From Collimonas sp. OK307 (GTDB lineage: Bacteria > Pseudomonadota > Gammaproteobacteria > Burkholderiales > Burkholderiaceae_D), in assembly GCF_900113705.1 (NCBI RefSeq), contig NZ_FOQI01000014.1, positions 1 to 64,000 of the forward strand: 64,000 nt of DNA. Reading direction: 5' to 3'. The notes beneath the pieces are model-generated. The model worked only from the letters and a program-made list of their open reading frames with translations. It was not told where the DNA came from and searched no databases. Shown here piece after piece: positions 36,458 through 44,836 of the stretch (positions are counted from its first letter, which is position 1; every line of letters begins with the position of its first letter). The translations under genes were made by a program, and so were the position numbers.

Positions 36458-37665
36458 ATTTTCTCCCAATCGCGGTGCCACCCAATTTTCGATTCATCGG
36501 AAAGATGATAGAGTTCACCGTGACTCAAATCGAGGCTCAACTCGCTCACAGAGACTTTGAAGCGATGCCGTCGCAATTCTTTCAGTATTACGAGAGCCTC
36601 GTCGACCACTTCTTGTAAGGTCGTGCATTTTTTGAAGGCCCCTCTGAATTCGTTTGTCCATCGAAGAATGACTTCTTTGTGCAAGGCGTCGACCTCGTCG
36701 ACGACCAACTCACCCGACTGAACCCATTGCTCAAAATATCGGGAAATACGCATTTTCTGTATTGTGTAATCAATGGCAGATTCTGTGTCGCCGAGGGCTA
36801 AATCGCTGATTTCGAGCAGTCGCTTGATGAATACTTGGGCAAAAATATCATCAGGCAGTACAGGTTTGAATACCGGCAATGAAAGTTCGTTGCTACGAGC
36901 ATCAGTGAAAACGTGGCGATACCGCGTAAAGAACTCCTCGTACTTGATAACGATTCGCTCACCCTTTTTGATAGCAATGAAATTATCACTTCGAAGATTT
37001 GAATCTAAGCGTGCAAATACCGAGTCAAGCTTAGATTCATCAATGACTTTTTCGTGAATAGCACGCTTCACTAACTCGATAACATCATCTTCACCAAGCT
37101 CAACGAATATTCGCCGAGAAAATTCTTCAAGTATATCGTCCGTAAGTGCCAATACTGCGGAGATGTACTCCTGTATTGTCTTGTCCTGACTCTTTGTCAG
37201 CAAACCCTGTACGTGCTGCTTCACCACCGCAAACTTAATTTCACCGCGCCGAAACTGTTCTATGAGCTTCAAAAACTCGTTTGATTTGCTCTCGGACTTA
37301 TTTGTGACCAAGTGAAATTCAGTCTTTTTGACAAACGTCAATTGCGCAGCGCTGGGCAAACGGCCATCAATCGGATCGCAAATAATTTTTGCCCAATTGT
37401 GAAGTGTCTTCCACAAATCACTATCCAACTCCGCCAATGCAATGACCGTTCCGCTAGCTGTTTTTTGAACAGTGTGCTTCAGCTGAAAAAGTAACTGGAA
37501 ATCATTCTGGAGCTCAGTGTGAACATCATCTTTCACTTCAAGACCGACTGATTCTCCAGTTTTAAGATTAAGCAACCGGTACAAGAAATAGTAGTACTGA
37601 TAGTCAAAACCGATGCTGGTATCGTCGGCACTAGTCTTTTCAGTGAAGCTCTTTGGTTTAGACAC
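36454..37665 (-). CDS. ABC-3C system effector with restriction-endonuclease-like N-terminus
   Basis: 403 residues from a GTG at 37665 with GGGGGAG 5 nt upstream. The N-terminal 70 residues read GFDYQYYYFLYRLL, GLEVKDDVHTE and FQLLFQLKHT. This is the E...D...QxK pattern (Glu43, Asp46/47, Gln61, Lys63) of the PD-(D/E)xK-like nuclease domain in DUF4297/Cap4-type proteins. The C-terminal part (about 250-403) is helical and would be the ABC-3C CTD that docks to the middle component. It is first in a three-gene overlapping operon. The predicted action is DNA cutting on invasion; inference from the family. Confidence 0.75.
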   Translation of the reverse strand: MSKPKSFTEKTSADDTSIGFDYQYYYFLYRLLNLKTGESVGLEVKDDVHTELQNDFQLLFQLKHTVQKTASGTVIALAELDSDLWKTLHNWAKIICDPIDGRLPSAAQLTFVKKTEFHLVTNKSESKSNEFLKLIEQFRRGEIKFAVVKQHVQGLLTKSQDKTIQEYISAVLALTDDILEEFSRRIFVELGEDDVIELVKRAIHEKVIDESKLDSVFARLDSNLRSDNFIAIKKGERIVIKYEEFFTRYRHVFTDARSNELSLPVFKPVLPDDIFAQVFIKRLLEISDLALGDTESAIDYTIQKMRISRYFEQWVQSGELVVDEVDALHKEVILRWTNEFRGAFKKCTTLQEVVDEALVILKELRRHRFKVSVSELSLDLSHGELYHLSDESKIGWHRDWEKM

Positions 37666-37869
37666 TAATCTCCCCCTGTTTTCAAGCTGGCGTACCTACC
37701 CTGCTAGAGCAGTATCAAACACACAATCTTATGCGACGAAAAGTTGGCATATTGCCTATTGGTAAATAATACTTGGTTTCTTATAAGCATGCCAATTTTT
37801 TCTCTGGACGTTAGCTGTGTTCTAAAACGCATGCACCACCAATCCGTAGCTCCGGCGTAGCTAGATGAA

Positions 37870-37902
37870 AACCCCCTCGAAGTGCTTGACTTCGAGGGGG
37901 TT
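37870..37902. terminator. strong bidirectional-type hairpin
   Basis: A 13-bp perfect stem (aaccccctcgaag/cttcgagggggtt) with a 7-nt loop is followed by TTTTC on the leftward strand. It lies 205 bp upstream of the ABC-3C effector start, and so seals the operon from the gene debris on the right. Confidence 0.75.
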
Positions 37903-37959
37903 GAGTTACGTGCGCTAAATCAGACATGACCTAATGGAGTGGACGCCCTCTTCCATATC

Positions 37960-38325
37960 ATGACGAGACGCTGCGCACCTGTTCAGCAGCTGTCCCGACC
38001 GCTACCGCGGATTGAAGATAGAACGACTGCAGATGAAAGACATGCCATCGCGCCGCATGGACTTCGAGACGGCATGGAACCTCGCAGGTTGCGTCGCGGT
38101 CCGCCAGCCGGGTGGCATCCGACAGAAGCAGCTCCTGATCACCGACCTGGACTAGCATGGGTGGCAGGCCGTGCGGCCCCACTTCGAGCGGGTCACGCAC
38201 CTCGGCGCAGGCTGGAGCGTCGTACCAGCGAAGTCCCTGCTCCAGCCAGCCCCGGCGGATCATCGGATCCTCGCGGTGCCGGGAGGTCAGCGTGGCGCCG
38301 TCAAGCGTAGCGTCGGCGACGAGCG
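37960..38325 (-). pseudogene. C-terminal fragment of an alpha/beta-hydrolase (esterase-like)
   Basis: The frame reads VADATLDGATLTSRHREDPM, then RRGWLEQGLRWYDAP, LPPMLVQVGDQELLLSDATR and ARWHVFHLQSFYLQSA. This is the C-terminal half of an HSL-type esterase: the acid (VGDQELLLSD) and the catalytic His (WHVFH) are present. The oxyanion HGG and GxSxG parts are absent. The upstream end is replaced by a piece of another gene. It has no start of its own. Confidence 0.75.
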
Positions 38326-38690
38326 AGATCAGCAGCAGGTGGCGAAAACGCTGCCATTGCACTTACCATGTTTTGCACTTGGCTATCCAGCAAGGTCTTT
38401 CCGTCACTCGCCTTGAACTGCTCTACATGATACTGACTGCCCAGATACCAATTAGTCAGCGTCGCCTTATCCGAAGTACCTATAAATACTCACCTCCAGA
38501 TTGTTCGAGACCTTGCGCAGCCAGATCTGGTCGGCAGCAATATCGTTCAGGAACTGCAACACATCGGTGTTGCCAGCAGTTGTATCATTCTCCTGCACGG
38601 TATCAGCACCGTAACCTCTAGTGCTCCGATCTTCGATGCCATGACGTCTTTGGGCTTGCCTTGGCAAGGGAGGGACCAATCCACCAATTG
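38326..38690 (-). pseudogene. C-terminal fragment of an RTX/hemolysin-type protein, with frameshift
   Basis: One frame reads TDVLQFLNDIAADQIWLRKV, then SNNLEVSI. After a shift at about 38465 it continues as IGTSDKATLTNWYLGSQYHV, followed by EQFKASDGKTLLDSQVQNMV. This is the conserved tail that follows the calcium-binding repeats in large hemolysin-type/adenylate-cyclase-like exoproteins. It is joined directly to the esterase fragment at about 38325. Both are dead pieces. Confidence 0.75.
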
Positions 38691-38733
38691 ACTGGGAATG
38701 GGACGATACTCCATCACAATTCCCTTAGATAAA

Positions 38734-39054
38734 TCACACCCTTAATTCATCCAGGGCTTTCCCAATCGCTACCCATTCTTGCACCCACTTTGGCTGCCGT
38801 CCTCTGCCAGTCCATTGCAGCGATGCATCGCTTGGATGACGATAACGAACTGCAACTTTCGCCTTTACCGCACGACTCTTACTCTTCGCTTGCAAACCCA
38901 TCAACTCGTCCAGAGGGATACCTGCGCTTTGAGCGATGGCAAGGACCTTCTGACGTGCTGCAGCCAACTCGTCACGCTCCTTAATCTTGATCTGCTGTTG
39001 CACCTGCTCCAGCAATTCACGTAGTTGCGTTACCGACTGATGAGACAAATCCAT
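38734..39054 (-). CDS. H-NS family nucleoid-associated silencer
   Basis: 106 residues. The ATG at 39054 has AAGGA 5-9 nt upstream; an earlier in-frame ATG at 39108 is less good. The N-terminal coiled coil (VTQLRELLEQVQQQIKIKERDEL) drives oligomerisation. The C-terminal DNA-binding motif is WTGRGRQPKW, the canonical Burkholderiales form. The domain order and length are those of short H-NS. It is carried inside the AT-rich part of the island, so it probably silences transferred DNA or modulates the element's own genes. Confidence 0.92.
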   Translation of the reverse strand: MDLSHQSVTQLRELLEQVQQQIKIKERDELAAARQKVLAIAQSAGIPLDELMGLQAKSKSRAVKAKVAVRYRHPSDASLQWTGRGRQPKWVQEWVAIGKALDELRV

Positions 39055-40340
39055 GCCAATCCTTTCAATATTGAATTCGGAATTATAACCGTCATTATTC
39101 GAGGTCACGCTTAAACTCTAAGTGCCATGGAATTTAATAATGATGAATGTTTTTAATTCCGGCACAGGACTCACAACGAATAGTCGATGCTGGTACTTAG
39201 ATGCAGAGATCCACATTCAAGCGGTATATTGCTAACCAGCAGATCAGAGGGGTTAGAGCAATAGCGATGCGCTAATCGTGTCGATTGCAGTTTATATCTG
39301 CTATTGAGTTGCGATAGCTCTGTGAATGACGTACGTATCAACTCTTCATTAACATTGTTCAGTTCAGTAACGTTGAATTGAATTTACTGAATCACATTTC
39401 ATTTCTTTAATTAGATATTCGAAGTCAAACAATCTCTATAACGTCATATAGCCAGCTTATTCTAGCTGGCTATTCATCTTTGATCTATTTCACGTCTAAT
39501 CGTCTCTATAGCTCTCTACTGAAGCTATGCTTCACTACCTAGTCAGAGAGAGGTGTGAAATACCTCTCTTAATATAACGTATATTTGGCCGTTGGCCCCC
39601 AACCGTTTAAAGGCAAGTGTCCGAGTGCACCTCTGCCTCGGACACAATATTAGGGTTATCCAGTAATTTTTTACTCGATTGAGTAATCTATGATCGTCTG
39701 AAAATATGACCAGTTAATAGCCGTTGTAACTGGAAACCTCAATATGCTCACAAGGCTTTACAGTTATCTCAATACGTGTTGCCGGTATGATTGAAGCCTA
39801 TAGAGCAGAGAATGCTCAGATCAAACAAGGCGAGCTACAAATCTCGTTCAACAGTAGGAGCAATGCCTAGCACACGTCGATGCTTGGACTGCTCTGGACT
39901 AGACCTTCCCGCATCCAAAGTACAGCGCCCTCATCTACACGCTACTAGCAGCGTGTCCACGCATCCGCTTGACCTCTGCCTTGAGCCCAGCCAGGCTTAG
40001 GGTACTCCCATCAGTCCTGCCCCTCATTCCAGTATCCATCTGCTACCAGCTAGAAGTATTTGCCCTCCAGAAGGAACGACGGAATGCACTAGCTTGGACT
40101 CTTTATAGCCAGAGCAATCTCAGTAACTTTGAAACGATACGGTGACTAAAATCATCCAAACACAACGTTCTGCTTGACTAGGGCTGTTATCCGGCTTTAG
40201 CCTTGATATCGACATCACTTGTATTTTTAAATCCGCATTACTTGTATATGAAATTTACTATAACTAGTATATTTAGTTAGATATATTAAAATCAATGTGA
40301 GACCTCCAAAGCATAATATTTCCCAGGGGAAAATTAAAGC
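39055..40340. other. long AT-rich non-coding region, possibly an element origin/control region
   Basis: About 1.29 kb without a credible gene between the leftward hns and the rightward Gp2-like gene. Only short frames such as 39791-40000 occur, with no ribosome site or domain. The base composition is clearly lower in GC than the core. It holds a cluster of perfect hairpins (listed separately) and must carry the promoters of both genes. Confidence 0.5.
39448..39645. promoter_or_regulatory. cluster of three perfect hairpins in 200 bp
   Basis: Stem 1: 39448-39457 with 39464-39473 (10 bp, 6-nt loop). Stem 2: 39547-39554 with 39562-39569 (8 bp, 7-nt loop). Stem 3: 39617-39625 with 39637-39645 (9 bp, 11-nt loop). 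Several stems packed into a non-coding stretch upstream of a Gp2-like gene recall the intergenic region of filamentous phages and single/double-strand origins of rolling-circle replicons. The function is inferred. Confidence 0.5.
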
Positions 40341-41618
40341 TTGGTGTTTCCACAATCCGAAAAAATGAAAGATATGGCCAGCAATCACAACTTATCGATT
40401 CGCGACATTTACGATGGAATTGACATAGACACAACCATGGTCAAGGAAGAGGGATATCAGCGGAAGATCCAGATGATTCCCCCCAATAGGCGCGGCTTTG
40501 TCTTTTCTCTTGTCGAGATAGAAATGTTTGTGCAGCGGATCGTATCGAGTGAGGAAGTCGGATTTAGCTACAAGAAAAATAACAAAGGAATGGAGGCCTT
40601 AGTGAGAGAGCCCCTGGCAGGCTATTTTGACAAGATAGAAATTTACCTTCGTCAGTTTCGTCCAGCCTTGTTGAGTAATAGAATTCCTGTTGGAACATAT
40701 CGTATCGCCAGCAATATCTATCGTAGCGATCAATTTTTTAGTGATAAATATGAATTTAGTGAATACGTGACATTATTTTTCGATGCCTGTATGAAAATAT
40801 TTCATTTCGACACCGGCAGGGCAAATCACTTTGAATCTGATTTATTAGGCTGCAATCCATTATTTTTCCATAAAAACAACAACGAACTTTCTGCAGATCT
40901 ATTTAATAATCTAATTCTCTTTATTCGTAACAAATACAAAACATTAGAATTAAAAAAAAGAATCAAAGCAAGAAATAGCAATGCTCCTCGAAATTACAAA
41001 AGCAATATCGAATATACTCAGTATTTATTTACGCGACATCCTCAATTATTCATAGCACGTATCGATCTCGGCTATAACCATTATGTAACGGCTAAACAGG
41101 CCCATAAAGATCGCATACGATTTTTGAACAACCTCAGAGCCAAATACGAAATATCCATCAATCTAGGAGGATTTATATGGAAATTAGAATATGGGGAAGA
41201 TAGGCATTATTATTTTCATTTTATTTTCTTCTATCGTGATTCAGACACGATAAACAATGAGTCGATCACAGAGAAAATCGGGGATTATTGGAAAAACCAT
41301 ATAACCCCAGACCGAGGATGGTATTTGGATTGCAAGACGAACCCAAACAAATACATATCCGACGGGATCGGAATAATTCAGCGTCGAGAAAAGGCGAAGC
41401 GCAATAAATTGCTTTATGCCCTTCAATATCTGACAAAAAAAGATCAATATTTGCGGCACATACCTGACAAAGATTGCACAGTCATGGGGCGTGGTGAAAT
41501 GCCCGTCAGGCTCACCAGCCGCATTGGTCAACAAACCAGCAGCGTTGACAAACAAGCCGGTTCGAAGAAGCCTAGAGGGTATGTGACCCCGCTTGATCGC
41601 ATCAACAAGAGGGGCTAG
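40341..41618 (+). CDS. long YagK/YfjJ-type (inovirus Gp2-like) protein
   Basis: Up to 425 residues. The start is uncertain: TTG at 40341, GTG at 40344, or ATG at 40365 or 40374. The N-terminal half (about 1-220) is specific to this protein. The C-terminal half has the family core: LFIARIDLGYN, RIRFLNNLRAKYEI, FIWKLEYGEDRHYYFHFIFF, then YISDGIGII and ALQYLTKKDQYLRHI followed by a basic tail. In place of the HxH of other members the strand reads RHYYFHF. A replication role is supposed for the family. Its low GC and place beside hairpins and an AlpA-like gene suggest a small integrated element. Confidence 0.78.
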   Translation: MVFPQSEKMKDMASNHNLSIRDIYDGIDIDTTMVKEEGYQRKIQMIPPNRRGFVFSLVEIEMFVQRIVSSEEVGFSYKKNNKGMEALVREPLAGYFDKIEIYLRQFRPALLSNRIPVGTYRIASNIYRSDQFFSDKYEFSEYVTLFFDACMKIFHFDTGRANHFESDLLGCNPLFFHKNNNELSADLFNNLILFIRNKYKTLELKKRIKARNSNAPRNYKSNIEYTQYLFTRHPQLFIARIDLGYNHYVTAKQAHKDRIRFLNNLRAKYEISINLGGFIWKLEYGEDRHYYFHFIFFYRDSDTINNESITEKIGDYWKNHITPDRGWYLDCKTNPNKYISDGIGIIQRREKAKRNKLLYALQYLTKKDQYLRHIPDKDCTVMGRGEMPVRLTSRIGQQTSSVDKQAGSKKPRGYVTPLDRINKRG

Positions 41619-41663
41619 TTGCGTCAGCAGCGGCGGGAATCCAATTCCTGCCAGCAGCATTCG

Positions 41664-42875
41664 TCACAATGTTCCGATCTCACGAAGATATTTTGCCCCT
41701 AGCATGTGTCGAAATTCGTCCTTAATGCCTTCTTGCGGTGTAGGTTTTCGGGAATGGTAAAACTCGAATACCCGGATCATCTGTTCTTGGACAAACGTAT
41801 CGGGATTATCGTAGGTATATCCCAAGGATTTGGCCAAGCTCAAAAATTCCTCACTAGGACAATTTAAGCTCTTTTGAACAAAGACACTAAGCAGTATTTT
41901 ATTTTCGGAGTGAGATGCTTTTGAAATATCAGCAAGGATTTTTTCGACAATTTCGTGATCGGCCGGCACGTCTGCGGACAGACCAATGGGCTCCATCACC
42001 TGTTCGTAAAAAAGGCGCCGCCATTTCTTGGCACCTTCCTCAAGTATCCGGCGCACGGTGACGATATGCGTGCTTTCCACGATCGCGACCTGTGCCACGT
42101 CCATTTGCGAAATGGCTGGACTGCGGGAAAGGTCGACCTCCCGATACGTACGCTTTTTCCGCACCTCCACCTGTATCGTTCTAGGCCTTTCAGGCGATGA
42201 TGCAGGTTTATCCTCCGCCTTGACCACCTCCGCCTTCAAGATGCTCGATATACTGGCAATGTGCGCTCCGCTGGACTTATCGCCCTGGCCCTGGACAAGT
42301 AGTTCATCTGACGCTTGCTGGCTACGCCTCTCCATCTGTATCGCTTTTGATTGGCGAAATAGAGCGGCAAGTCCTCCCTCTGTTTCTACCACGGGTTTCT
42401 CCATGACACGCGAGGCATCGGCATTTTGCGTGTTGTAGGATTTCTCGGCTTGGTCCTGGGCAAGGACATCATCTTGTTCATCTGATGTTCGCTTGCTCCT
42501 CGCCCTCACCGATTTCGCTTTTTGGGTGCTGAATGAAGAAGGCGATCCATCCTCAGTATCTACCGAGGACTTCTCCATGGCATGCGGAACATCAGCATTT
42601 TTTGCCTCGTTGGGCCTTGCGGCTTGGAGGATGTTTCCAACCGAGGCATCGTTCTTATGGGGGAGAGATGCCACCCACGCCTCTATCTTGGATTCGATCC
42701 ACCCCACGGCATTTGGACCGAGTTTGACTGAGAGCGGAAAACTCGGGTCGTACTCAGGTGATTTCGAATTCATTTTGTTATAAACGGAAGATTTCGAAAT
42801 TTTCGTGCGCTCCAAAACTTGTTTTAAGCGAAGGATAGTCGCCCCAGTTCCGTTTTGCTGTTTCTCAACTGCCAT
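41664..42875 (-). CDS. AlpA-like regulator with long C-terminal extension
   Basis: 403 residues from the ATG at 42875. Residues about 14-70 form the AlpA/DUF-type winged helix of phage regulators: ILRLKQVLERTKISKSSVYN, then FPLSVKLGPNAVGWIESKIE. AlpA proteins are normally about 70-90 residues. Here a charged low-complexity middle with three imperfect repeats (about 85-235; AD.. VMEKP.VETE motifs) and a folded helical C-terminal domain (about 260-403) follow. It is convergent with the Gp2-like gene (45 nt between stops). It probably regulates excision or replication genes of the element; the C-terminal domain is unknown. Confidence 0.7.
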   Translation of the reverse strand: MAVEKQQNGTGATILRLKQVLERTKISKSSVYNKMNSKSPEYDPSFPLSVKLGPNAVGWIESKIEAWVASLPHKNDASVGNILQAARPNEAKNADVPHAMEKSSVDTEDGSPSSFSTQKAKSVRARSKRTSDEQDDVLAQDQAEKSYNTQNADASRVMEKPVVETEGGLAALFRQSKAIQMERRSQQASDELLVQGQGDKSSGAHIASISSILKAEVVKAEDKPASSPERPRTIQVEVRKKRTYREVDLSRSPAISQMDVAQVAIVESTHIVTVRRILEEGAKKWRRLFYEQVMEPIGLSADVPADHEIVEKILADISKASHSENKILLSVFVQKSLNCPSEEFLSLAKSLGYTYDNPDTFVQEQMIRVFEFYHSRKPTPQEGIKDEFRHMLGAKYLREIGTL

Positions 42876-43344
42876 ATGTCATTCCATTCTTATTTAATTT
42901 TGGTCATGGCTTGAATAATACATCGCGGGAGAGGTCCAGCGCCGTCCAAACAGGTCCAAAGAGCAATGTATTGCGGACAGGGTTCGGACGTAACCATAGG
43001 GTTCTAAACATAGGTCTGCAAGCAACGCGTAGAGCATACGACGCACGCAGGGAAGAGCCGAACGTGATGAGAGTTGCACACTGTCGCTGCAGCAGCGAAA
43101 CGCCGAGCATTTAAACGCTCCTGAGGCAGGCATCGGGAATGTTGGAGCCTTAGGAAACTGCGGGCGCCGGACCGATGCCGGCCGTCAGATCGCCAATTGA
43201 TCTCTGCCAGCTTTACGCTTGCGGAGAAAAACCGCAGCAGCAACGATCCACAAAGGTATTGAGCGGGCTTGGCGGCGTGCGCTGCACGCCTCACCGGCCC
43301 TCATCAGAGATGGCATACTGAATGGCATACCAGAAGCCATAAAA
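42876..43344. other. intergenic region between the AlpA-like gene and the tRNA
   Basis: About 470 bp. Short frames run on both strands, but none has coding character. This must include the right end of the island and the AlpA promoter. No repeat of the tRNA 3' end was found within it or farther left. Confidence 0.4.
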
Positions 43345-43374
43345 AAACAAAAACCCCTTAAACATCAAGGGGTT
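43341..43374 (-). terminator. terminator of the tRNA-Ser gene
   Basis: An 8-bp stem (aacccctt/aaggggtt, 43352-43374, 7-nt loop) is followed on the leftward strand by a T-rich run (complement of 43341-43351). It lies 13 bp beyond the tRNA CCA end. Confidence 0.85.
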
Positions 43375-43386
43375 AGTGAAAATATA

Positions 43387-43476
43387 TGGCGGAAGCGGTG
43401 AGATTCGAACTCACGAACGGGATAAACCGTCGCTAGTTTTCAAGACTAGTGCCTTCAACCACTCGGCCACACTTCC
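43387..43476 (-). tRNA. tRNA-Ser (anticodon UGA)
   Basis: The acceptor stem GGAAGTG pairs with CGCTTCC, and G73-CCA is encoded. The anticodon stem-loop CTAGTCTTGAAAACTAG gives anticodon TGA. A long variable arm (GCGACGGTTTATCCCGTTCGT) marks it as a class II serine tRNA, and the T-arm GTTCGAATC is intact. Its 3' end faces the island, as expected when the tRNA end is an integration site. Confidence 0.95.
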
Positions 43477-43567
43477 AGAGAGGCGTAATTATACCCAATT
43501 TGCGGGAAATTAACGATCCCGAAGCCGCTTTTATTGGAATAAAAGCAGGATTACTCAGGAAAACAGC

Positions 43568-44836
43568 TCAATCCAGCAGAAACATCTGCTGTAAATCATT
43601 CAAAAACCGTTGTCCCAGCGCAGTAGGCTGGATGATCTTGTGGTCGCGGTAAAGTAAGCCCTTAGCTTCAGCCTGGTTCAAGGATTTTTCTATCGTATTG
43701 ATGGCCAGTCCGGTACGCTCACTGAACAGATTCACCTCGAAACCCTTATTCAGACGCAGCGCATTCAGCATGAATTCGAATCCGAGATCGTCGCGGCCGA
43801 TTTCCGTTTCCTCCTGGACTACATTACCCAGGCGACTATGTTCGAGATACGCCTTGGGCTGCTTGTAACGCATCTGGCGGATTACGCGATGCGGGAATGA
43901 CAGCTTGGAATGGGCGCCGGCGCCGATGCCGAGATAATCGCCGAATTCCCAGTAATTCAAATTATGCCGCGCCTGGCGGCCGGCCTGGGCATAGGCCGAT
44001 ACTTCGTAATGGCCGTATCCGGCGGCGCTGGTGTGCGCACTGATCATGTCTTGCATCTCGGCGCTGGCGTCGTCGTCCGGCACAACTGGCGGATACTTGG
44101 CGAAGTAGGTATTCGGCTCCAGCGTCAGATGGTAGAGCGACAGGTGCGGCGGCGCAAAGCCGATGGCGGTGGCCACATCCTGTTGCGCCTCTTCGAGCGT
44201 TTGCGATGGCAAGGCATACATCAGGTCGAGATTGAAGTTGTCGAAAGTCTGATGGGCGATCTCGACCGCGCGACGCGCTTCGCCGTCGTCATGGATCCGG
44301 CCTAAGGCTTGCAGATGGCGGCCGTTGAAACTTTGAATGCCTATCGACAGCCGATTGATGCCGCTGTTGCGGTATGACTTGAATTTCTCTACCTCGAAGG
44401 TGCCGGGGTTGGCTTCCATCGTAATTTCGGCGACACCATCCAGCGGCAGCAATGAACGCACATCCGACATCAGGCGATCCAGTCCGGCCGCCGACATCAG
44501 GCTGGGGGTGCCGCCGCCGATAAAGATCGTATAAACCTTGCGGCCCCAGATCAGTGGCAGTGCGGCTTCCAGATCTGCGCGCAAGGCAGCCAGGTATTCT
44601 TCCTCAGGAAAACCGCCCTTGGCTTCATGCGAATTGAAATCGCAGTACGGACACTTCTTCACACACCAGGGAAAGTGAATATACAGCGACAGCGGCGGCA
44701 AGGCGCTCAGATTGAGCGCGCCTGGCTGCAGATATGCCAGAGCCGCCTGGGCGGCTGCGGATGGCTTGTTTTCGGCGTGACCGCTGGCATGGCTTTTCGC
44801 CTGGCCCGGCATGCCGATGGGTTTAATCGGGATCAT
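43568..44836 (-). CDS. hemW: radical SAM haem chaperone HemW
   Basis: 422 residues. Radical SAM cysteines are in CVKKCPYC (about 57-64), followed by FIGGGTPSLM and the GGTPS/EANP motifs (ITMEANPGTFEVEKF). The C-terminal HemN domain is present (LGFEFMLNALRL). HemW delivers haem to respiratory proteins and is often misnamed coproporphyrinogen oxidase. The first 50 residues are a low-complexity extension. It overlaps rdgB by 4 nt (ATGA), a classic Burkholderiales pair. Confidence 0.92.
   Translation of the reverse strand: MIPIKPIGMPGQAKSHASGHAENKPSAAAQAALAYLQPGALNLSALPPLSLYIHFPWCVKKCPYCDFNSHEAKGGFPEEEYLAALRADLEAALPLIWGRKVYTIFIGGGTPSLMSAAGLDRLMSDVRSLLPLDGVAEITMEANPGTFEVEKFKSYRNSGINRLSIGIQSFNGRHLQALGRIHDDGEARRAVEIAHQTFDNFNLDLMYALPSQTLEEAQQDVATAIGFAPPHLSLYHLTLEPNTYFAKYPPVVPDDDASAEMQDMISAHTSAAGYGHYEVSAYAQAGRQARHNLNYWEFGDYLGIGAGAHSKLSFPHRVIRQMRYKQPKAYLEHSRLGNVVQEETEIGRDDLGFEFMLNALRLNKGFEVNLFSERTGLAINTIEKSLNQAEAKGLLYRDHKIIQPTALGQRFLNDLQQMFLLD

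Noticed and set aside
36457-36481. Earlier GTG start for the ABC-3C middle component
   Set aside because: The GTG at 36457 has a good ribosome site and gives the 4-nt overlap seen at the next junction.
16948-37665. BREX, Druantia, Dnd/Ssp or 7-deazapurine (Dpd) system
   Set aside because: No PglZ, PglX, BrxL, DndC/DndD, tgtA5 or DruE-sized DUF1998 helicase is present; the DrmA and DrmB pair fits better.
43004-43294. Leftward open frame of about 96 codons next to the tRNA
   Set aside because: No ribosome site, no family features and a composition like random GC-rich DNA.
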